Positions 7,679 to 15,394 of a stretch of DNA of 64,000 nucleotides are shown piece after piece. The notes under the pieces are model-generated. The model worked only from the letters and a program-made list of their open reading frames with translations, was not told the origin of the DNA and ran no database searches. The translations under genes were made by a program, and so were the position numbers. Source of the stretch: Sphingoaurantiacus capsulatus (GTDB taxonomy: Bacteria; Pseudomonadota; Alphaproteobacteria; Sphingomonadales; Sphingomonadaceae); contig NZ_JBHRXV010000001.1 of assembly GCF_042648405.1 (NCBI RefSeq), forward strand, positions 186,001-250,000. The letters are read 5' to 3'. How positions within the stretch are numbered: position 1 is the first letter of the stretch; every line of letters starts with the position of its first letter.

Positions 7679-8383
7679 ATGCTCCGCCGCCTGATCGTCG
7701 CTCTCGCCTTCATCGCCACGCCGGCCGCCGCCGCGCCCGACAGCGTCACCGTGATCGGCGCGCTGCACGGGCTGCATGCCAAGGAGCCGGCGTTCGACTA
7801 TGGCGCGCTGAAGGCGGCGATCCTTGCCTTCAAGCCCGATCTGCTGGTGCTCGAGGTGCGGCCCGACGAGCTGGCGGGGCGCACCGCGACGCCGGGGCGG
7901 CCCGAATATCCGGCGGTGATCTGGCCGCTGCTTGCCGAGACAAAGGTGGCGGCGGTTGCAATGGAGCCGGGCGGCGAGACGTTCAAGGAGATGACCGGCG
8001 CGGCGGGCCTTGCCTTCGACGCTTTCGGCGCGCGCGACCCCGAAGGCGTCAAGGCGCTGTCGGCGGCGGACGATGCGATCGAGGCGGCTTTGCTCGCGCA
8101 CTGGCGTTCGCCTGCGCAGACGCAGAACGAGGCAACCGCCGCCGTCACGTCGGGCTTCCAGCAACTGCAGTTCGCGCTGGTCGGCGGCGGGCTCGACAAG
8201 GTGCAGGCGCGCTGGGACGGGTTCATGGCCGCCCGCGTCGTCGAGGCGGTACGCGCCTACTCCGGCAAGCGCGTGCTGGTGCTCGGCAGCTACCGCAACC
8301 GCGCCGTTCTGGAGGCAGCGGTGCGGCAGGTGGCGCCCGGCCGGGTGGTGTCGCCGGCGCCTTGGCTTGAGGCTGCTAAATGA
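7679..8383 (+). CDS. Secreted TraB/GumN-like protein of unknown function
   Basis: 234 residues. MLRRLIVALAFIATPAAAAP is a Sec signal peptide. The mature part begins VTVIGALHGLHAKEPAFDYGALKAAILAFKPDLLVLEVRPDE, the pattern seen in TraB/ChaN/GumN relatives (an HG.H turn followed by a strand ending in E and R), and closes with RVVEAVRAYSGKRVLVLGSYRNRAVLEAAV. Some relatives bind haem or act as metallopeptidases; no activity can be claimed. ATG 7679 is preferred to an earlier frame start because it opens directly on the signal peptide. Its stop overlaps a possible upstream activator site for the next promoter. Confidence 0.65.
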   Translation: MLRRLIVALAFIATPAAAAPDSVTVIGALHGLHAKEPAFDYGALKAAILAFKPDLLVLEVRPDELAGRTATPGRPEYPAVIWPLLAETKVAAVAMEPGGETFKEMTGAAGLAFDAFGARDPEGVKALSAADDAIEAALLAHWRSPAQTQNEATAAVTSGFQQLQFALVGGGLDKVQARWDGFMAARVVEAVRAYSGKRVLVLGSYRNRAVLEAAVRQVAPGRVVSPAPWLEAAK

Positions 8384-8476
8384 GTTGGTGAAACGCACCA
8401 TCCTTTAGCGAAACTCACGACACACCCGGAACGACCATAAGCATCCGTCTCGCCTCATATCACTGATATTATATCA
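8383..8476 (+). promoter_or_regulatory. Candidate upstream activator sites for the sigma-54 promoter at 8498
   Basis: AGTTGGTG at 8383-8390, about 115 nt before the -24 box, also occurs about 104 nt before the matching box at 38461. Closer in, two overlapping palindromes (ATATCAcTGATAT and TGATATtATATCA, about 8457-8476) lie in AT-rich DNA. Enhancer-binding proteins such as PspF bind paired sites 80-120 nt upstream. Inferred. Confidence 0.35.
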
Positions 8477-8497
8477 TTTAATTTTCTCACACCCACT

Positions 8498-8512
8498 TGG
8501 CACGGCGGATGC
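8498..8512 (+). promoter_or_regulatory. Sigma-54 (RpoN) promoter, -24/-12 box
   Basis: TGGCACGGCGGATGC has the invariant GG (8499-8500) and GC (8511-8512) 10 nt apart and the full TGGCAC start. It stands 51 nt before a 34-residue ORF and 195 nt before a PspC-domain gene. In E. coli the psp operon is driven by RpoN and PspF. Confidence 0.65.
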
Positions 8513-8562
8513 AGTACCCAAAGCATCGGTGAATTTCTCACCGACGCACAGGGAGAAAGACA

Positions 8563-8667
8563 ATGTTCGTTTCTGAGTTCAGCCGCAGCCTCTTCGGTTC
8601 GTTCGGTTCGGTTTTCGTCGCCGCGACGCTGCTCGCCGCCGCGATCGTCCCCTCGATGGTTGCCTAA
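8563..8667 (+). CDS. 34-residue hydrophobic peptide, leader of the pspC-like gene
   Basis: ATG 8563 to TAA 8665-8667, after a GGGAGAAAG ribosome site with good spacing. Encodes MFVSEFSRSLFGSFGSVFVA followed by a hydrophobic helix ATLLAAAIVPSMVA. It is the first frame after the sigma-54 box and 39 nt before the PspC gene, so the two should share a transcript. A single membrane helix is likely. Very short proteins of this kind are easily missed; function unknown. Confidence 0.6.
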   Translation: MFVSEFSRSLFGSFGSVFVAATLLAAAIVPSMVA

Positions 8668-8706
8668 CAACCGACCTTCAACATTCGATCTACAGGAGAA
8701 GTTGAA

Positions 8707-8925
8707 ATGAACGTTTCGGGCCGCAAGCTTTACCTGAACAAGGGTTCGGCCAAGCTGCTCGGCGTCTGCGCCGGCCTGGCGGAGTATCTTGGTGTCGACA
8801 CCCTCTGGGTCCGCCTCGGCTTCGTCGCTGTCACGCTGTTCGGATCGGGCATCCCGTTCCTCGCCTACCTGGTGTTGGCGATGGCGGTCGAAGCGAAGCC
8901 CGCCGGCATGGTGACCGAGGCATAA
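8707..8925 (+). CDS. PspC-domain protein
   Basis: 72 residues, nearly all of it a PspC domain: KLYLNKGSAKLLGVCAGLAEYLGVDTLWVRLGFVAVTLFGSGIPFLAYLVLAMAV. The GVCAGLAEYLGVD turn and the following hydrophobic helix are diagnostic. PspC is an inner-membrane sensor of the phage-shock response that responds to membrane damage or mislocalised secretins. Here it is not beside pspA, pspB or pspF but has a sigma-54 promoter, so it looks like a satellite member of the regulon. A 98-residue relative lies at 38532 with the same promoter type. Confidence 0.88.
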   Translation: MNVSGRKLYLNKGSAKLLGVCAGLAEYLGVDTLWVRLGFVAVTLFGSGIPFLAYLVLAMAVEAKPAGMVTEA

Positions 8926-8949
8926 GGGACGCTCACCGGCGCCGCTGCT

Positions 8950-9717
8950 TCAGGCGGCGCCGTGGATGAGCGCCCGAACCGCGCTCGCATATTTCCGGCC
9001 GACCGCCGCCTCGCTGCCGTCGGCCAACCTCACCGCCAGCCGGCCATATCTCGTCCGTCGCGCCGCCGAGACGAAGCTGCCGCGAACCACCGCCGACCGG
9101 TGGATGCGGATGAAGCCATGCACCGCCAGCCGCTCCGCCAACTGCCCGATCGGTTCGCGATAGAGGTAGGTCTCCGCGCCGACGTGCAGGCGCACATATT
9201 CCCCTTCGGCACTGATGCGATCGAGCCGCGGCAGCGCGACTCGCAGATACTCACCGCGCCGCTGCACCCACAGGTCATCGTCCTCGTCTGACCGCGTCGT
9301 CTCGCGGATCGAGGCAGCGAGCGCCTTCATTGCCGCCGGGTCGGGTGCCGCCCGTGCCGCGCGCACCCGGTCGAGCGCCGCCGCCAGCCGGGCGAGGCGC
9401 ACGGGCTTCAGGATATAGTCCGCCGCCGCCACCTCGAACGCCTTCACCGCGAACCGATGAAAGGCGGTGACAAAGATGATCGCCGGCGGCGCGGCGCCCA
9501 GCGGCTGCTCGATGACGTCGAAGCCGTCGAGCAGCGGCATCGAGATGTCGAGCAGCACCACATCGGGCGTCAGCTCGCGGATCATCGCCAGCGCCTCCTC
9601 GCCGTTCGCCGCGCGGCCGACCAGTTCGACGCCGGCCAGCTGCGCGAGGAGCCGTGCGGTGCGGTCGAGCGCCAGCGGCTCGTCGTCGGCGGCCAGCACG
9701 CGCAGGGTCTCGCTCAT
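8950..9717 (-). CDS. LytTR-family response regulator
   Basis: 255 residues. Receiver domain first: LRVLAADDEPLALDRTARLL (acidic pocket), PDVVLLDISMPLLDGFDVI (phosphoacceptor Asp in LLDIS), IIFVTAFHRFAVKAFEVAAADYILKPV (Thr and Lys). Then a LytTR DNA-binding domain (DLWVQRRGEYLRVALPRLDRISAEGEYVRLHV, FIRIHRSAVVRGSFV). It should be phosphorylated by the LytS-type kinase whose gene overlaps its start by 4 nt (ATGA), a classic coupled pair. Target genes unknown. Confidence 0.93.
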   Translation of the reverse strand: MSETLRVLAADDEPLALDRTARLLAQLAGVELVGRAANGEEALAMIRELTPDVVLLDISMPLLDGFDVIEQPLGAAPPAIIFVTAFHRFAVKAFEVAAADYILKPVRLARLAAALDRVRAARAAPDPAAMKALAASIRETTRSDEDDDLWVQRRGEYLRVALPRLDRISAEGEYVRLHVGAETYLYREPIGQLAERLAVHGFIRIHRSAVVRGSFVSAARRTRYGRLAVRLADGSEAAVGRKYASAVRALIHGAA

Positions 9718-10838
9718 TCGGCCGCCTCGGTGAGGTTGAACTGCAGCGGCAGAGTGACCGTCGCCGCATAGCCGCCCGCCGCCCCGGCCGCCGCCGTCAG
9801 CCCGCCCGCGCCCTCGAACCGCGCCGCGAGACGCTGGGCGATATTGGTGAGACCGATGCCCATGCCGGGGGTGTCGGCGGGTCGCGCGCCGTCGTCGGTG
9901 ACGGTGATCGCCAGCTTGCCGTTCACCTCCGCCGCGCGGACCTTGATCGTCACCGGCTCGGTCGACGGCGATACGCCATGCTTCACGGCGTTTTCGAACA
10001 AGGGCTGCAGGATCAGGTTGGGGACGAGCGCACCGCGCAGGCCGGGCGGCACGTCGAACACCACGCGCATCCGATCGGAAAAACGCACCTGCTCGATGTC
10101 GAGATAGAGGCGCGCGTAATCGAGTTCGGCGGAGAGCGGCACGTCGTCGAGCGGTTCGGCATCGAGGCTGGCGCGCAGGAAATCGGCGAGGTTCGCCAGC
10201 ATCTCCTCGGCGCGTGCCGTCTCCTTCGCGGTGACCAGCGCGGCGGTGGCATTGAGCGCGTTGAACAGGAAGTGCGGGTTGACCTGATAGCGAAGCGCGC
10301 GGAGTTGCGCGCGGCGGGCCAGCGCCTCCGCCTCGGCGACGCGGCGATCGCGCTCGCCCAGTTCGCGCGCGTAAGCGAGCGCGATCACCACCACCGTCCA
10401 GGACAGGTAACCCCACAGCCAGTAGGTGCCGCTGACATAGATGCCGACCGGGTCGAGCAGCGACTTGACCCGTTCCTTGTCGGTGCTGCCGTCGACGGCG
10501 AAATAGCCGGTGTAGAAGAACACGAAATTGTTGATGACGACGTGGACGCCGGTAAACAGGGTCGCCAGCGGCAGGGCCAGCGCGGCACGCACCGCGACCC
10601 GCCCGCGCGGCACGGCGGCGAGCAGCAGTCCGATCAGGTAGAACAACCCGGCGCCGGCCGCGGCGATCGCCAGCCGCCGCGCGAAATTCTCCAGCCCCGG
10701 CGCTTCGGATTCCGACAGGTTCTGACGCAAGGTGACGACCGCCAGCTGCAGCACCCACAGCGCCGCGATCAGCCACAGCCCTTCGCGGCCGAGCAGCGCG
10801 TTCGCCCGGGCGATCCTCGATCGAAGCCCCTCCATCAT
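9714..10838 (-). CDS. LytS/YpdA-type sensor histidine kinase
   Basis: 374 residues. Four or so membrane segments fill the first 165 residues, without a large extracytoplasmic domain. The kinase core is of the His_kinase (PF06580) class: RALRYQVNPHFLFNALNATAALV contains the phosphorylated His in NPHFLFN, and the ATP-binding lid has PNLILQPLFENAVKHGV, VTDDGARPADTPGMGIGLTNIAQRL. Partner of the LytTR regulator at 8950-9717. Signal unknown. A 258-nt non-coding gap separates it from the riboswitch region. Confidence 0.92.
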   Translation of the reverse strand: MMEGLRSRIARANALLGREGLWLIAALWVLQLAVVTLRQNLSESEAPGLENFARRLAIAAAGAGLFYLIGLLLAAVPRGRVAVRAALALPLATLFTGVHVVINNFVFFYTGYFAVDGSTDKERVKSLLDPVGIYVSGTYWLWGYLSWTVVVIALAYARELGERDRRVAEAEALARRAQLRALRYQVNPHFLFNALNATAALVTAKETARAEEMLANLADFLRASLDAEPLDDVPLSAELDYARLYLDIEQVRFSDRMRVVFDVPPGLRGALVPNLILQPLFENAVKHGVSPSTEPVTIKVRAAEVNGKLAITVTDDGARPADTPGMGIGLTNIAQRLAARFEGAGGLTAAAGAAGGYAATVTLPLQFNLTEAAE

Positions 10839-11097
10839 CGCCGCGGAAACTACACGCTGCGGGCGGACCCGACGAGTCCGGGCTGTGCCCGTTCATGGGC
10901 AAATCCGAGCCGCTTGGTGAGTCCAGCCCGCCCGTTCGCCGGGTCGCGCCACCCCTTTCCGACTTTCGCCGCCCATGAACCGGCGCGGCGCGGCAGGGTG
11001 GCGGCGGCCACATCGACGGCGCCGATCCCGACCTCGGCGCGGTCGCCCATTTCCGCCTCGCCTTCTAGGCTTGCGGAATCGCGGCGCGCGCTCTAAC
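10839..11097. other. Intergenic region with no confident gene
   Basis: About 260 nt without a supported gene. A plus-strand frame ending at the TAG 11086-11088 reads GHIDGADPDLGAVAHFRLAF and could be the worn end of a lost gene, but it has no start and is too short to assign. Confidence 0.4.
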
Positions 11098-11100
11098 CCG

Positions 11101-11222
11101 CACCGGTCATCTGGGGAGTAGCCAGCCGTCGTTCACGACGGGCCCGCACATCAACATACTTGGTCGAGAGGCCATGGTGCACGGGGGACGGGTCGACCGT
11201 CCGGGCGAGACCAATGACGCCG
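11101..11222 (+). ncRNA. yybP-ykoY manganese riboswitch aptamer
   Basis: Carries the hallmark CTGGGGAGTAGCC (11111-11123), a hairpin CCGTCG-TTCA-CGACGG (11126-11141), the second conserved loop ACATCAACATACTTGG, a second hairpin GGACGG-GTCGA-CCGTCC and the closing GGCGAGACCAATGAC. GTCAT at 11106-11110 pairs with ATGAC at 11214-11218 to close the junction. Known aptamers of this class bind Mn2+ and sit before Mn exporters such as MntP and UPF0016/GDT1-like genes; the next gene here is UPF0016. The downstream platform is interrupted by the repeat element at 11235. Confidence 0.85.
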
Positions 11223-11234
11223 CATCTCCCCCCA

Positions 11235-11503
11235 GGGTTTGAACTCAATAAGAATGGCATTCGAGATGGCCATGAGAAGCCCAAGGGCGAGGAGAGGTCG
11301 CGCAGGCGGGCCTGAAGGCCCCCGGCAAGCGGCGTCGACGACACCCTTGGGCTTCTCATGGCCACGCTTCGCGCGGCGTGAGGAAGACCATGGCCACGCG
11401 CCGGCCGCTTGCCAGCTAGCATTTGCTAGCTGGTCTGCGCGACCTTACTTGCCATGGCCTTCCTGACGCCGTCTCGAACGCCATTCTTATTGAGTTCAAA
11501 CCC
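11235..11503. mobile_element. 269-bp MITE-like element with 32-bp terminal inverted repeats
   Basis: The ends, GGGTTTGAACTCAATAAGAA... at 11235-11266 and its reverse complement at 11472-11503, match at 31 of 32 positions. Inside, further pairs are symmetrical: a 21-bp perfect pair (11267-11287 with 11344-11364), GGTCGCGCAG (11296) with CTGCGCGACC (11435), GGCAAGCGGC (11324) with GCCGCTTGCC (11404), and a tight hairpin CCAGCTAGC-ATTT-GCTAGCTGG at 11412-11433. There is no transposase frame. No clear target duplication could be seen. Lies between the Mn riboswitch and the UPF0016 gene. Confidence 0.75.
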
Positions 11504-11505
11504 TA

Positions 11506-11548
11506 GTCGGGCGGGACGTGCCGCGTCATTGCCGTCTGTTCGCCCGAC
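11506..11548 (+). promoter_or_regulatory. 8-bp stem before the UPF0016 ribosome site
   Basis: GTCGGGCG (11506-11513) pairs with CGCCCGAC (11541-11548), ending directly before the CCGGAG ribosome site at 11549-11554. It may be what remains of the riboswitch expression platform on the far side of the inserted element. Confidence 0.4.
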
Positions 11549-11564
11549 CCGGAGACTGTCGTTC

Positions 11565-12146
11565 ATGGAAGCCCTGTTCACCTCCACCGCGGTCGTGGCG
11601 CTCGCCGAAATCGGCGACAAGACGCAGCTTCTCGCCATCCTGCTGGCGACGCGCTTCAAGAAGCCGTGGCCGATCATCGCCGGCATTCTTGTGGCGACGC
11701 TCGCCAATCATTTCCTCGCCGCGCTCGTCGGCACGCAGGCCGCCGCCTTCCTCGACAGCCCGGCGTTCCGCTACACCGTCGCCGCCTCGTTCATCGCGAT
11801 GGCGGCGTGGACCTTGATCCCCGACAAGATCGACGACCTCGACGCGAAGCCGCCGCACTTCGGCGCCTTCGTCACGACGACCATCGCTTTCTTCCTCGTC
11901 GAGATCGGCGACAAGACGCAGATCGCCACCATCGCGCTCGGTGCGCAGTTCAACGACGTGGTGCTGGTGACGATCGGCACCACGCTCGGCATGATGCTGG
12001 CCAACGTGCCGGCGGTGTTCCTGGGCAACGAGCTGATCCGCCGCGTGCCGATGAATGTGGTGCGCATGGTCACCGCCGCGATGTTCCTGATCATCGGCCT
12101 GTGGGTGATCGCCGAGACCGCCGGAATGACGCATGTGGGCGCGTAA
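11565..12146 (+). CDS. UPF0016/GDT1 (TMEM165) family cation exporter
   Basis: 193 residues, six predicted membrane helices in two repeated halves. Each half carries the family signature EIGDKTQ (VALAEIGDKTQLLAILLA near the start and FFLVEIGDKTQIATIALG in the second half), which forms the cation site. Family members move Mn2+ or Ca2+ out of the cytoplasm (MneA in Vibrio). The yybP-ykoY aptamer 340 nt upstream fits a manganese exporter switched on by Mn2+. ATG 11565 has GGAG 10 nt before it. Confidence 0.9.
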   Translation: MEALFTSTAVVALAEIGDKTQLLAILLATRFKKPWPIIAGILVATLANHFLAALVGTQAAAFLDSPAFRYTVAASFIAMAAWTLIPDKIDDLDAKPPHFGAFVTTTIAFFLVEIGDKTQIATIALGAQFNDVVLVTIGTTLGMMLANVPAVFLGNELIRRVPMNVVRMVTAAMFLIIGLWVIAETAGMTHVGA

Positions 12147-12169
12147 GGATCGTTTGCGCTCTCCAACCT

Positions 12170-12292
12170 GTCATCCCCGCGCAGGCGGGGACCCACCCTT
12201 GGGCGAGAGCCGCCTTGCGACAAGCTCGGGGTGTGCACGGAGAGGCATTTTCCTGCTCGACAGTGGGTCCCCGCCTTCGCGGGGATGACAAT
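12170..12292. repeat. Inverted pair of palindromic repeats (CCCCGC/GCGGGG arms)
   Basis: GTCATCCCCGCGCAGGCGGG at about 12171 and the inverted GTCCCCGCCTTCGCGGGGAT at about 12267 between convergent genes; could serve as a two-way transcription stop. Confidence 0.8.
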
Positions 12293-12312
12293 AAAAGGCG
12301 CGCCGCCCCGGC

Positions 12313-12762
12313 CTACCCCTCGCTGAACCCCTCCGCCCGCGCTTCCAGCCGCCGGAGGATATCGACCAGCGTCTCGATCTCCTTCGCGCTCAGATCCGCC
12401 AGCAGCGCCTTCTCCATCGCGATCGCCTTCGGCACCACCTGCGCATAGAGGCTCCGGCCGCTTTCGGTCAGCGACAGCAGATGCGAGCGCTTGTCGTGGG
12501 CGTTGGGCGACCGCTCGACCAGCCCGCGGTCGGCGAGGGCGATGGCGGCGCGGCTGACGGTGACCTTGTCCATCCGCGTCGCCGCGCACAGCTCCTGCTG
12601 CGTCGCGGAACTGCGCTCCGCCAGCACCGCCGTCAGCCGCCATTCGGCGACGTTGAGCCCGAACAAGGAGCGATACGCGCCGGCGATGGCGTCGCTCATC
12701 AGGTTGGAGGCGATCGACAGCCGGTAGGGCACGAAATTGTCGAGGCGGAGGCTCTGCGTCAT
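12313..12762 (-). CDS. MarR-family transcriptional regulator
   Basis: 149 residues with the MarR winged helix: LNVAEWRLTAVLAERSSATQQELCAATRMDKVTVSRAAIALADRGLVERSPNAHDKRSHLLSLTESGRSLY, including the DKR.H wing. N- and C-terminal helices form the dimer interface. MarR proteins usually repress their own and a neighbouring gene and release DNA on binding small phenolics. It is divergent from trhO with a 78-nt gap; no clear palindrome was noticed in that gap. Confidence 0.92.
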   Translation of the reverse strand: MTQSLRLDNFVPYRLSIASNLMSDAIAGAYRSLFGLNVAEWRLTAVLAERSSATQQELCAATRMDKVTVSRAAIALADRGLVERSPNAHDKRSHLLSLTESGRSLYAQVVPKAIAMEKALLADLSAKEIETLVDILRRLEARAEGFSEG

Positions 12763-12840
12763 CGCCGGCCAGCCTAGGTGGCTTGCCCCGCGGCGGCAAC
12801 CGCGTGACGGCTTTCGCCCGCTCGGCTAAGGGAGCGGCGA

Positions 12841-13776
12841 ATGTCGACCGCCGCCCCTCTGCCGATCCGCGTCGTCGCGCTGTACCGCTTCGCGCGGTTC
12901 AATGACCCGCAGGTGATCCGGCAGGCGCTGGCCGCCATCTGCTGCGGGCGCGGCGTGAAGGGCACCCTGCTGATCGCGCCCGAGGGGATCAACGGGACGA
13001 TCGCCGGCACCGACGCGGCGATCGATGAAGTGCTGGCGCAGGTCCGCGCGCTGCCCGGCTGCGCCGACATCGAGGTGAAGGAATCGCGCGCGGCGACCCC
13101 GCCCTTCCACCGCCTGAAAGTACGGCTGAAGCGCGAGATCGTGACGATGGGGCAACCCGACATCGATCCGCTCGCCGAGGTCGGCCATTATGTGGCGCCC
13201 GAGGACTGGAACGCGCTGATCGACGCGCCCGACACGATCCTGATCGACACGCGCAACGACTATGAGGTGGCGATCGGCAGCTTCGCCGGCGCGACCGACC
13301 CGCACACCCGATCCTTCCGAGAATTCCCCGACTGGTTTCGCGCGCACCGCGGTGAACTCGGGCCCAAGCCGAAGGTCGCGATGTTCTGCACCGGCGGCAT
13401 CCGCTGCGAAAAGGCCACCGCCTTCCTGAAGGCGGAAGGGCTGGACGAGGTCTATCATCTGAAGGGCGGCATCCTCGCCTATCTGGAGGCGGTGCCGCGC
13501 GACCAGAGCCGCTGGCAGGGCGAATGCTTCGTCTTCGACGAGCGGGTGACGGTGACGCACGAGCTTCAGCCGGGCAGCCACACGCTCTGCCGCGGCTGCC
13601 GCATGCCGGTCAGCCCCGAGCGCCAAGCGTCACCCGACTATGTCGAAGGCGTCGCCTGCCCCGCCTGCCACGCAACCCGCACCGACGAACAGCGCGAAGG
13701 CTACGCCGAACGCCAGCGGCAGACGCAGCTCGCCGCCGAGCGGGGCGAAGCGCACGTCGGGGCGGTGCGGCGCTGA
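12841..13776 (+). CDS. trhO: tRNA uridine(34) hydroxylase TrhO (rhodanese family)
   Basis: 311 residues, full length for the YceA/UPF0176 family. N-terminal acylphosphatase-like domain (GTLLIAPEGINGTIAG), then a rhodanese domain with DTRNDYEVAIGSF and the active loop MFCTGGIRCEK, nucleophile Cys183, then a C-terminal zinc-binding-like part with CRGCRMPV and CPACHATR. TrhO makes 5-hydroxyuridine at the wobble base of certain tRNAs using oxygen. The GST gene follows after 5 nt, so the two probably share a message. Confidence 0.93.
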   Translation: MSTAAPLPIRVVALYRFARFNDPQVIRQALAAICCGRGVKGTLLIAPEGINGTIAGTDAAIDEVLAQVRALPGCADIEVKESRAATPPFHRLKVRLKREIVTMGQPDIDPLAEVGHYVAPEDWNALIDAPDTILIDTRNDYEVAIGSFAGATDPHTRSFREFPDWFRAHRGELGPKPKVAMFCTGGIRCEKATAFLKAEGLDEVYHLKGGILAYLEAVPRDQSRWQGECFVFDERVTVTHELQPGSHTLCRGCRMPVSPERQASPDYVEGVACPACHATRTDEQREGYAERQRQTQLAAERGEAHVGAVRR

Positions 13777-13781
13777 CGAGC

Positions 13782-14402
13782 ATGGCGGCGGCACCGATCC
13801 TCTACAGCTTCCGCCGTTGCCCCTATGCGATGCGTGCCCGCCTCGCCCTGCTGATTGCCGAGATCGATTGCGAAATCCGCGAAGTTAGGCTGAGCGCCAA
13901 GCCGGCGGAGTTGCTGGCGGCATCAGCAAAGGCGACGGTGCCCGTACTGGTGCTGCCCGACGGCGCGGTGATCGACGAAAGCCTCGACATCATGCGCTGG
14001 GCGCTGCGCCACAACGATCCGGAAAGCTGGCTCGACGGCGACGATGCGGCGCTGATCGCGGCCAACGACGGGCCGTTCAAGCATCACCTCGACCGCTACA
14101 AATATCCCGAGCGCCACGGCACCGATCCGCTGGCGCATCGTGCGGCGGCGGCCGCGCTTCTTAGTGATCTGGAACAGCGGCTGGCGGGAAACCCCTGGCT
14201 GTGCGGCGACCGCCGATCGCTGACCGACGCCGCGATCATGCCGTTCGTGCGCCAGTTCGCCGCCGTGGACCGCGTGTGGTTCGACACGCAACCGCTGCCG
14301 GGCCTTCAGCGCTGGCTGGCGACCCAGCTCGCCTCGCCGCTGTTCGGTCGGGCCATGGTGACACGGCCGCAGTGGCACCCCGGCATTGAATTCAAAACCT
14401 AG
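13782..14402 (+). CDS. Glutathione S-transferase-like protein
   Basis: 206 residues. Thioredoxin-fold N-terminus with CPYAMRARLALLIAEI (glutaredoxin-like CPYA site rather than Ser or Tyr), TVPVLVLPDG (cis-Pro) and IDESLDIMRWAL (glutathione carboxylate contact), then an all-helical C-terminal domain (DRRSLTDAAIMPFVRQFAAVDRVWF). The N-terminal Cys suggests omega/beta-type thiol transferase activity. Follows trhO by 5 nt and overlaps the convergent rsgA end by 4 nt. Confidence 0.88.
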   Translation: MAAAPILYSFRRCPYAMRARLALLIAEIDCEIREVRLSAKPAELLAASAKATVPVLVLPDGAVIDESLDIMRWALRHNDPESWLDGDDAALIAANDGPFKHHLDRYKYPERHGTDPLAHRAAAAALLSDLEQRLAGNPWLCGDRRSLTDAAIMPFVRQFAAVDRVWFDTQPLPGLQRWLATQLASPLFGRAMVTRPQWHPGIEFKT

Positions 14403-15394
14403 CGGCGGCGGCTTCCCGGACGCGCGTTCTTCGCCGCTTCCTCGGCCGTCAGTTTGCGCCAGCGGTCGAAGCGCTCCGCCGTCAGGCTGCCGTCGTCGAG
14501 GGCGGCGCGGACGGCGCAGCCGGGCTCGCGGTCGTGCGCGCAGTCGGAGAAGCGGCAGCTTTCCGCCGCCAGCACGAAATCGTCGAACACCTCCGAGATG
14601 CCGGCGGCGGCGTCGGCCAGTTGCAGCTCGCGCATGCCGGGCGTGTCGAGCAGCCAGCCGCCGCCCGCGAGCCGGTGCATTTCGCGCACGGTGGTGGTGT
14701 GCTTGCCCGTCGCATCGCGCGCGCGGATCGCCTGGGTGGCGAGATCGTCCGAGCCGCGCAAACTGTTGACCAGCGTCGACTTGCCCACGCCCGAGGAGCC
14801 GAGCAGCGCCACCGTCTGGCCCGGCCCGCACCAGCTGCCGAGGCGCGCCACGTCCGTCGGGTCGCGCGCGTTGACGATCTCGATACGCAGGCCGGGCTCG
14901 AGCGCGCGGGCGGCGGCGGCGAAGCTTTGCGGGTCGTCGGCGAGGTCGGCCTTGGTCAGCACGATGATCGGGCTCACCCCCACCTCGCGCGTCAGCACCA
15001 GATAGCGCTCCAGCCGCGCCACGCTGAAATCCTGATTGCACGAGGCGACGATGAACAGCGTGTCGACGTTGGCGGCGATCATCTGCTCGCGCTTCGGGTC
15101 GCCCGGCGCGCGCCGCTTGAACAGGTTCATCCGGCGCAGCACGCGCACCGGCGCCTCCGTCGCGCCATCAACGAGCAGCCAGTCGCCCACGGTCGGATGA
15201 TCGTCGGTCGGGTCTGCGCCGGGAATATGCGGCGCGACGAAGCCCTGCGACCCCGCCCCCGACACGGCGATCTTGCCGCGATGCACCGCCATCACCCTGA
15301 CCGGATGGCAGCGCGCGCTCTCGTCGGCCGAAAGCTGCTCGCTGAAGCAGGCCCGCCAGCCGAGGTCTTCGAGGGTCAGGTCGTTCGCCGTCAC
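14399..15394 (-). CDS. rsgA: Small ribosomal subunit biogenesis GTPase RsgA
   Basis: 331 residues from the GTG at 15394, which overlaps the stop of the 49-residue gene (GTGA); upstream residues of the longer frame belong to that gene in another frame. Shows the circularly permuted GTPase order: LTKAD (G4) first, then GSSGVGKSTLVNSL (G1), DTPGMRE (G3), and the C-terminal zinc-finger C-x5-C-H-x5-C (CRFSDCAHDREPGC). The OB-fold precedes. RsgA helps mature the 30S subunit. In an operon with two tiny genes of unknown role. Confidence 0.92.
   Translation of the reverse strand: MTANDLTLEDLGWRACFSEQLSADESARCHPVRVMAVHRGKIAVSGAGSQGFVAPHIPGADPTDDHPTVGDWLLVDGATEAPVRVLRRMNLFKRRAPGDPKREQMIAANVDTLFIVASCNQDFSVARLERYLVLTREVGVSPIIVLTKADLADDPQSFAAAARALEPGLRIEIVNARDPTDVARLGSWCGPGQTVALLGSSGVGKSTLVNSLRGSDDLATQAIRARDATGKHTTTVREMHRLAGGGWLLDTPGMRELQLADAAAGISEVFDDFVLAAESCRFSDCAHDREPGCAVRAALDDGSLTAERFDRWRKLTAEEAAKNARPGSRRR

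Noticed and set aside
8950..11013. A single 687-residue minus-strand frame across the two-component pair
   Set aside because: Its N-terminal two thirds are an out-of-frame shadow of the histidine kinase; only the response regulator part is real.
11034..11088. C-terminal remnant GHIDGADPDLGAVAHFRLAF as a gene
   Set aside because: No start, no ribosome site and only about 20 residues of plausible sequence.
11233..11506. TA target-site duplication for the MITE-like element
   Set aside because: The left flank reads CCA and the right TAG; no duplication of 2-9 nt could be matched.
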